From: Syntrophomonadaceae bacterium
GTDB taxonomy: Bacteria; Bacillota_B; Syntrophomonadia; Syntrophomonadales; Syntrophomonadaceae
Length of the DNA: 10,767 nucleotides
Direction: 5' to 3'
NCBI GenBank assembly: GCA_030627145.1
Contig: DAOUSQ010000022.1
Location: 1-10,767, forward strand
The notes below the pieces were generated by a model. It saw only the letters and a list, made by a program, of their open reading frames with translations. It ran no database searches and had not been told where the DNA came from. Made by a program: the position numbers and the translations under genes. This document shows positions 6,614 to 10,767 of the stretch, in pieces; position 1 is the stretch's first letter; every line of letters starts with the position of its first letter.

Positions 6614-7510
6614 ATGATTGATTTAAGGTATCATATAGCATCGTTAATTGGAATATTTCTTGCGTTGGGGCTGGGAATATTGATAGGTAGTACTATAGTT
6701 GGAGATAATCTGCTGGTAGACCAGCAAAAGAAAATGATAGACAGGCTTGAAGACCAATTTAATATATTAAGAGAAAGAGAAACAAAATTAGTAGATGAAA
6801 ATGAATACAAAAATCGGATTATTGCTAATTATGAGAACTATAGTCAGGCCCTCTTACCACCTCTGGTAAAAGACCGCTTAACAGGGTATAGAGTTGCCAT
6901 TGTTGTTAGCGGAGATAGCGAGATACCGGCTGGGATGCTTAATGCATTATCTATTGCGGGAGCAGAAGTGGTTACTAAAACAGTTATCTTATCTAATATG
7001 AAACTTGATAAGAAACAAATTTGTAATAAGTTAATGGATTATTATGGGATTAATTATAATTCAACTACAAGCTCCCTGAGAAAATACATTGCAGAGAGTG
7101 TAGGTGCAATTATATTGAATAAAGGGGATCCTGCTTTGATGAAACTGTTGCAGGAAAATGATATTGTGAAATTTAGTGGAGACAATTCAATTCCCATTAA
7201 TGGTGTAATACTAATGGGGGGATGTAATAATTTAAAAAATTTGTTTGCTGAAAGTTTTGACCAGATTTTAATAACTTATTTAAATAACCAGAATATAAAA
7301 GTATTTGGAGTAGAAAATTCAGAGGTAATTTATTCTTATATGGAAGATTACCAGGAAACCACTATTAATACTATAGATAATATTGATCTTAGCCCGGGTC
7401 AGATATCACTGGTTTTTGCTATGGAGGGAGAGCCAGGCCATTATGGGATAAAGCCTACTGCTCAAAAATTCATGCCTTCATTGCCGGTAGATACCATAAC
7501 GGGGCGGTGA
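6614..7510 (+). CDS. steB: SteB/MctB-like membrane-anchored protein
   Basis: Member of the MctB/SteB family (DUF3186), often mislabelled copper transporter after mycobacterial MctB. From ATG 6614 it has 298 residues and starts with the family hallmark MIDLRYHIASLIGIF, followed by one membrane helix (about 8-27), a coiled coil (about 35-75, heptad-like, rich in Glu/Lys/Arg) and an extracytoplasmic alpha/beta domain (about 90-298) with GEPGHYGIKPTA near the end. A single helix cannot form a transporter by itself; a septal scaffold role with SteA fits better. GTG codons at 6602 and 6605 are in frame, but family N-termini begin at MI(D/S)-RYH and GTGGTG at 6602-6607 is the only Shine-Dalgarno-like sequence. 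It ends within the next gene's ribosome binding site. Confidence 0.82.
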   Translation: MIDLRYHIASLIGIFLALGLGILIGSTIVGDNLLVDQQKKMIDRLEDQFNILRERETKLVDENEYKNRIIANYENYSQALLPPLVKDRLTGYRVAIVVSGDSEIPAGMLNALSIAGAEVVTKTVILSNMKLDKKQICNKLMDYYGINYNSTTSSLRKYIAESVGAIILNKGDPALMKLLQENDIVKFSGDNSIPINGVILMGGCNNLKNLFAESFDQILITYLNNQNIKVFGVENSEVIYSYMEDYQETTINTIDNIDLSPGQISLVFAMEGEPGHYGIKPTAQKFMPSLPVDTITGR

Positions 7511-7517
7511 TCATCAT

Positions 7518-8195
7518 ATGATATCTGTAGGTGTTGTTATACCGGCCTATAATGAAGAGTCCAGGATAAAAGATACACTTCGTGCAATTAAAACCCTTAA
7601 AGAAATAAGCAAGATAATTGTAGTTAATGATGGGTCTACCGATGAAACTGCCTCCCTGGCCAGGGAAGAAGGCGTTTTAGTCCTTGATTTATATCCTAAT
7701 AGAGGTAAGGGCGGGGCTATGAATGCTGCTGTGCCATTAATTGATACAGACATTGTAGCTTTTTTAGATGCCGATCTTGGGAAATCTGCCGACCAGGCAT
7801 GGAAAATTATTCAACCAGTGGTTGACGGAGAGACTGATCTTTGTATAGCTTCTTTCCCTCCTCCATCAAAAAAAGGTGGATTCGGTATAGTGAAAGGGAC
7901 TGCTGCATGGTTAATTCGCAAAGCGGGTAAAATTGAAGTGAATGCACCTTTAAGTGGTCAGCGTGCTATGACCAGAGAAGCTCTTGAAGCCCTCAGTCCC
8001 TTTCATGAAGCCTATGGAGTAGAACTGGGAATGACTGTTAATGCTTTGCGGCAGGGATTTAGAGTGATGGAAGTACAGACCACTATGAATCATAATGAGA
8101 CTGGTCGCGATATAAAAGGTTTTTTACACCGGGGTCGGCAGTTCATTGATGTACTCAAAGTAATAATAATGGAGGTAAGGAGGAAGGGTATTTGA
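7518..8195 (+). CDS. Family 2 glycosyltransferase
   Basis: Inverting GT-A glycosyltransferase using a nucleotide-activated sugar; acceptor unknown, probably a polyprenyl-phosphate-linked or other envelope substrate on the cytoplasmic face. The 225 residues show the GT2 core: VVIPAYNEE (6-14), VVNDGSTDE (35-43), the DXD metal-binding motif D84-A-D86 in FLDADLG, and the acceptor-side motif SGQRAM (146-151) with YGVE (166-169). There are no membrane segments, so it is a compact single-domain enzyme resembling the dolichyl-phosphate mannose synthase or glucosyl-phosphoglycerate synthase branches. GGCGGTGATCA (7503-7513), a near-complete 16S complement, overlaps the steB stop codon, and its own stop overlaps the next start. 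This is the architecture of a translationally coupled operon. Sugar specificity cannot be read from the sequence. Confidence 0.88.
   Translation: MISVGVVIPAYNEESRIKDTLRAIKTLKEISKIIVVNDGSTDETASLAREEGVLVLDLYPNRGKGGAMNAAVPLIDTDIVAFLDADLGKSADQAWKIIQPVVDGETDLCIASFPPPSKKGGFGIVKGTAAWLIRKAGKIEVNAPLSGQRAMTREALEALSPFHEAYGVELGMTVNALRQGFRVMEVQTTMNHNETGRDIKGFLHRGRQFIDVLKVIIMEVRRKGI
8177..8183 (+). promoter_or_regulatory. Ribosome binding site that decides the TTG start at 8192
   Basis: A perfect AAGGAGG lies 8 bases before TTG 8192, with a second GGAGG just upstream at 8171-8175. The TTG shares four bases (ttga) with the stop of the glycosyltransferase gene, so the two genes are translationally coupled. 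Confidence 0.8.
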
Positions 8196-9019
8196 GTATT
8201 CCGGTTATAGTCATTTCAGCTGCAGTTATAGGAGCTGTTATTGAAGCGGTTATCCTATTTTTTCTCCTTAGCATGCTCGAGCAGGCAGGTGCGGTGGGCA
8301 AAAATTACCGGGGAGTCGATATTCCACTGAGTGCTGGTATTAGTTTCCCGATAGCAGTTTTGGCGGTTTTCCTGATATATGTATTTTTCTCATGGTACGA
8401 TAATTCGTACCATTTATTTATGTTTGGTATTATGTCAATTTCCTTTCTGGGCTTTATTGACGATATGCTTGGCAAGAGAAATGCGATGGGTTTTAAGGGG
8501 CATTTTGGAGCATTATTTAAAGGGAAGCTTACCACAGGGGGATTAAAAGCATTGGGTGGAGGCTTAATAGCCCTTTTTCTGGCACATTTTCATTCAAGTG
8601 GTACGGGTAATATCATTTTAAATGCTCTGATTATTGCTCTTTTTACTAATATGTTAAACCTGTTGGACCTGAGACCGGGCCGGGCAATAAAAGGATATTT
8701 ATTTTTTCTTCTTGTTATTGTCGTTCTAGCAGGGGGAAGGATTGACTGGCTGTTAATAGCTCCACTGCTGGGAGCAGTAATTTATTACTTTATTATTGAC
8801 TTAAGAGCCGGGGCAATGATGGGAGATGCGGGTTCAAATGTACTGGGTTTAACTCTGGGGTATTTGAGTATTATAAATCTTTCTTTACTTTTTAGAATTG
8901 GTATCCTGATTTTTCTGATGGCAATGCACCTTTATACGGAAAAGTACTCATTGACCAAAACTATTGAAAAAGTACCTTTGCTAAAAGCGATAGATAAATT
9001 GGGGAGAAGCAGTGAGTAG
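8192..9019 (+). CDS. Divergent MraY/WecA-family sugar-1-phosphate transferase
   Basis: Polytopic enzyme of the family that transfers a sugar-1-phosphate (GlcNAc-1-P or MurNAc-pentapeptide-1-P in known members) from UDP onto undecaprenyl phosphate. The 275 residues form about nine or ten hydrophobic segments. Family motifs are present: YRGVDIP (39-45), FIDD (88-91) with GFKGHFGALFKGKLTTGG (100-117), NMLNLLD (153-159) and MGDAGSN (210-216). The usual NxxNxxDGxxGL is replaced by NLLDLRPGRAIKG, keeping N153, N156 and D159 but losing the DGL part. The C-terminal histidine loop of MraY/WecA is absent; the protein instead ends in a basic EKYSLTKTIEK tail. It is shorter than MraY (about 320-360). The TTG start is supported by a perfect AAGGAGG. 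It follows the GT2 gene with a 4-base overlap. The substrate is unknown, and it is unlikely to be the cell's essential MraY. Confidence 0.8.
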   Translation: MSIPVIVISAAVIGAVIEAVILFFLLSMLEQAGAVGKNYRGVDIPLSAGISFPIAVLAVFLIYVFFSWYDNSYHLFMFGIMSISFLGFIDDMLGKRNAMGFKGHFGALFKGKLTTGGLKALGGGLIALFLAHFHSSGTGNIILNALIIALFTNMLNLLDLRPGRAIKGYLFFLLVIVVLAGGRIDWLLIAPLLGAVIYYFIIDLRAGAMMGDAGSNVLGLTLGYLSIINLSLLFRIGILIFLMAMHLYTEKYSLTKTIEKVPLLKAIDKLGRSSE

Positions 9020-9026
9020 AAACGAA

Positions 9027-9033
9027 AAGGAGG
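9027..9033 (+). promoter_or_regulatory. Ribosome binding site that decides the peptidase start
   Basis: A perfect AAGGAGG lies 8 bases before ATG 9042. The in-frame GTG at 9012 would have to be read through this site and overlaps the upstream gene, so ATG 9042 is the start. Confidence 0.8.
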
Positions 9034-9041
9034 GAAATAAA

Positions 9042-10163
9042 ATGGTTAATAAAGAAAGATTAATTAATAATTTTATCAAAATGGTAGAGACTGATTCTGT
9101 TTCTTTTAAGGAAGGCAAAATGAGGGATTTAATCAAGTCTGAATTCACTATGAGGGGACTCGAGGTTGAGGAAGACAATGCAGGGGAAATGCTGAACGGA
9201 GAAGCGGGTAATCTACTTGTAAGAATACCTGGAACAATTAATCGTGATCCTCTTCTATTTTCAGCCCATATGGACACAGTTGAACCAGGAAATGGTATTA
9301 AGGCTATAGTCACTGATGATGGTTTTATCAGGAGTGCAGGGGATACTATACTGGGTTCTGATGATAAAGCGGCAATAGCTGCAATGATGGAAGCCTACGA
9401 TGTAATAAAAGAAAATGAATTAAACCACCCTCCACTGGAATTTCTTTTTACGATAAGTGAAGAACAGGGCTTACAGGGGGCAAAGGTTTTTGACTTCAAT
9501 AAGTTAGAATCAAAAATAGGTTATACACTGGATGCCGGGGGAGATCCAGGTACAATAATAGTACAGTCCCCCTGTCAAAATGAAATCGAATACACAGTAT
9601 ATGGAAAGGCTGCTCATGCGGGGATGAATCCAGAAGATGGGGTTAATGCCATTCAGCTGGCGGCTTCTGCAATGTCTGTAATGCCCTGTGGCCGTATTGA
9701 TGATGAAACAACATGTAATTTTGGCATAATAGAGGGAGGAAAAGCCCGGAATATAGTTGCTGATTTTTGTTGCATAAAAGGTGAAGCTAGAAGTCTTGAA
9801 CGCAAGAAACTTGATGAAATAACTGACAAATTGGAGAGGATATTTAAAACCGAGGTTGAAAAGCAGGGAGGAAAAGGTGAAGTAATAATAAAATTTTTAT
9901 ATCCCGAAATTCAGCTGGATCCGGGTGAAAAAGTTATAAACCTGGCAGTCAGAGCTGCAGAAAAAATTGGAATTACCACCAGTTTAGTTTCAACTGGTGG
10001 GGGCAGTGATGCCAGTATAATTAATGGTAACGGTATCCGCTGTGCCAATCTGGGAATAGGTATGACAGATGTTCATACAACAGATGAGCATATTAGCATC
10101 ACAGACCTGGTGAATGACGTAAGGTTAATCCTGGCAATAATACAAGAAAGGGGTCAGGCTTAA
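9042..10163 (+). CDS. M20 zinc peptidase, PepT-like
   Basis: Cytoplasmic di-zinc metallopeptidase of family M20, closest in motifs to the PepT-like (tripeptide aminopeptidase-like) group. From ATG 9042 it has 373 residues. Expected zinc ligands are all visible: H76 in SAHMDTV, D107 in LGSDDKAA, E141 with the general base E140 in ISEEQG, D164 in TLDAGG, and H345 in DVHTTDEH. The inserted dimerisation domain (about 180-290) has YGKAAHAG with H192, typical of M20 lid domains. There is no signal peptide. The gap to the upstream gene is 22 bases, so it probably belongs to the steB operon, although peptide salvage is not obviously tied to glycan work. Substrate preference (tripeptides or amino-acyl amides) cannot be told from the sequence. 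Confidence 0.88.
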   Translation: MVNKERLINNFIKMVETDSVSFKEGKMRDLIKSEFTMRGLEVEEDNAGEMLNGEAGNLLVRIPGTINRDPLLFSAHMDTVEPGNGIKAIVTDDGFIRSAGDTILGSDDKAAIAAMMEAYDVIKENELNHPPLEFLFTISEEQGLQGAKVFDFNKLESKIGYTLDAGGDPGTIIVQSPCQNEIEYTVYGKAAHAGMNPEDGVNAIQLAASAMSVMPCGRIDDETTCNFGIIEGGKARNIVADFCCIKGEARSLERKKLDEITDKLERIFKTEVEKQGGKGEVIIKFLYPEIQLDPGEKVINLAVRAAEKIGITTSLVSTGGGSDASIINGNGIRCANLGIGMTDVHTTDEHISITDLVNDVRLILAIIQERGQA

Positions 10164-10263
10164 CTAATTAACTTAAATGCAGTGTGTATTTTTATGTCTG
10201 TTTTCTTAATCAGGATCTAGTTAAGTTAAGCCCCCTTTCAACTTAGATAATCAGGAGGAAAAT

Positions 10264-10767
10264 GTGATAGAGATAAAAAGGGGAACCATAATAAAAGAGC
10301 TTTTTTTCCGGAATGGAATAAAAGGTTATTTGCTTGATATTGAAGGCAGGGAAGAAAAAGGTATATTTTATCCCGACTTACTTGGAGATGCTGCTCCTGG
10401 TGATGAAGTTCTGGTGAATACTACAGCTGTGTCTTTAAGTCTTGGCAGTGGTGGTTATCATTTTGTAATAGCAGTACTAAATTCTGCAGGAAAAGAGCTT
10501 AAAGACGGTGGGCATATAATGAAACTTCGTTATACTCCTATGCAGATCAAGGTATTAAGTGTTGAAGAAGAAGATAGTCCATTCCGCAAAGAAATGGTGG
10601 AAACCGATGCCTTAGACAGGATACCCGTGTTGGTTGCTACCCTTCATTCCATGCTGGCACCATTATGTTTACAACTTTCTAAAAGCAAGCTTAAAGTGGC
10701 TTATGTAATGACTGATGGGGCAGCACTTCCAATCTATTTAAGCAATACGGTTAAGTGGTTACGAGAC
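10264..10767 (+). CDS. DUF3866 family protein (5' part, cut by window end)
   Basis: The first 168 codons of an open frame run to the end of the window without a stop codon. GTG 10264 is the start, with AGGAGG at 10253-10258 five bases before it; the overlapping ATG at 10262 hits an immediate stop. The translation begins MIEIKRGTIIKELF and contains GHIMKLRYTPMQ (about 83-94), RIPVLVATLHSMLAP and YVMTDGAALP, which I recognise as DUF3866 hallmarks. The function of this family is unknown. The N-terminal part looks like a small beta-barrel (ELLDIEGREEKGIFYPD-like turns), followed by an alpha/beta region. The family often lies between spo0A-linked genes and NUDIX/spoIIM/xerD genes in Clostridia; I infer, but cannot see, that those follow. 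It is separated from the peptidase by 100 bases without a clear terminator. Confidence 0.8.
   Translation, partial: MIEIKRGTIIKELFFRNGIKGYLLDIEGREEKGIFYPDLLGDAAPGDEVLVNTTAVSLSLGSGGYHFVIAVLNSAGKELKDGGHIMKLRYTPMQIKVLSVEEEDSPFRKEMVETDALDRIPVLVATLHSMLAPLCLQLSKSKLKVAYVMTDGAALPIYLSNTVKWLRD

Noticed and set aside
6614..7510. Copper transporter
   Set aside because: The label comes from mycobacterial MctB; here there is one membrane helix, no Cys/Met/His metal motif that I can see, and a SteA partner gene.
8981..9313. 110-codon minus-strand open frame at the start of the peptidase gene
   Set aside because: It lies across the M20 metal-binding region and a strong + strand ribosome binding site; its serine/isoleucine-rich translation is typical of a shadow frame.
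1..10767. CRISPR arrays, tRNA or rRNA genes, riboswitches
   Set aside because: No regularly spaced repeats, no cloverleaf or rRNA-like sequence, and no recognised riboswitch core was seen in the gaps on reading both strands.

Overview
This window comes from a low-GC, endospore-forming Firmicute (Clostridia or Halanaerobiales type; I cannot name the genus). The evidence is spoIVB next to spo0A, the argR-recN-spoIVB-spo0A gene order typical of spore formers, strong AAGGAGG-type ribosome binding sites, GTG and TTG starts, and AT-rich DNA throughout. All ten genes lie on the + strand.

Layout. Positions 1-5016 hold the sporulation/DNA-repair half: argR (arginine repressor), recN (SMC-like break-repair ATPase), spoIVB (PDZ serine peptidase that signals for sigma-K activation) and spo0A (master sporulation regulator). 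The spo0A upstream region carries a good sigma-H promoter match and one exact plus two degenerate 0A boxes, suggesting the autoregulation known from Bacillus. A strong hairpin terminator closes spo0A at about 5030-5070.

Positions 5177-10163 hold an envelope half: a SteA-like protein (TPK-like fold plus C-terminal membrane helix), a SteB/MctB-like membrane-anchored coiled-coil protein, a GT2 glycosyltransferase, a divergent MraY/WecA-type polyprenyl-phosphate sugar-1-phosphate transferase and an M20 zinc peptidase of the PepT-like group. The four genes from steB onward are tightly spaced or overlapping and look like one operon. A DUF3866-family gene begins at 10264 and runs off the end.

Non-coding features. 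A 164-bp element with near-perfect 18-bp terminal inverted repeats flanked by TA dinucleotides (MITE-like) sits directly behind the steA stop codon and separates steA from steB, which appears to have its own promoter downstream. Two copies of another small repeat, each with an identical CGGATTGG/CCAATCCG hairpin, lie in the same orientation on either side of recN.

Interpretation. The first half is standard. The less understood part is the steA-steB-GT2-MraY-like block beside spo0A. In Corynebacterium the SteA and SteB proteins work at the division septum; coupling them to a lipid-linked sugar transferase and a glycosyltransferase suggests a septum- or spore-envelope glycan or glycolipid pathway. 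That is inference from gene order and family membership only.
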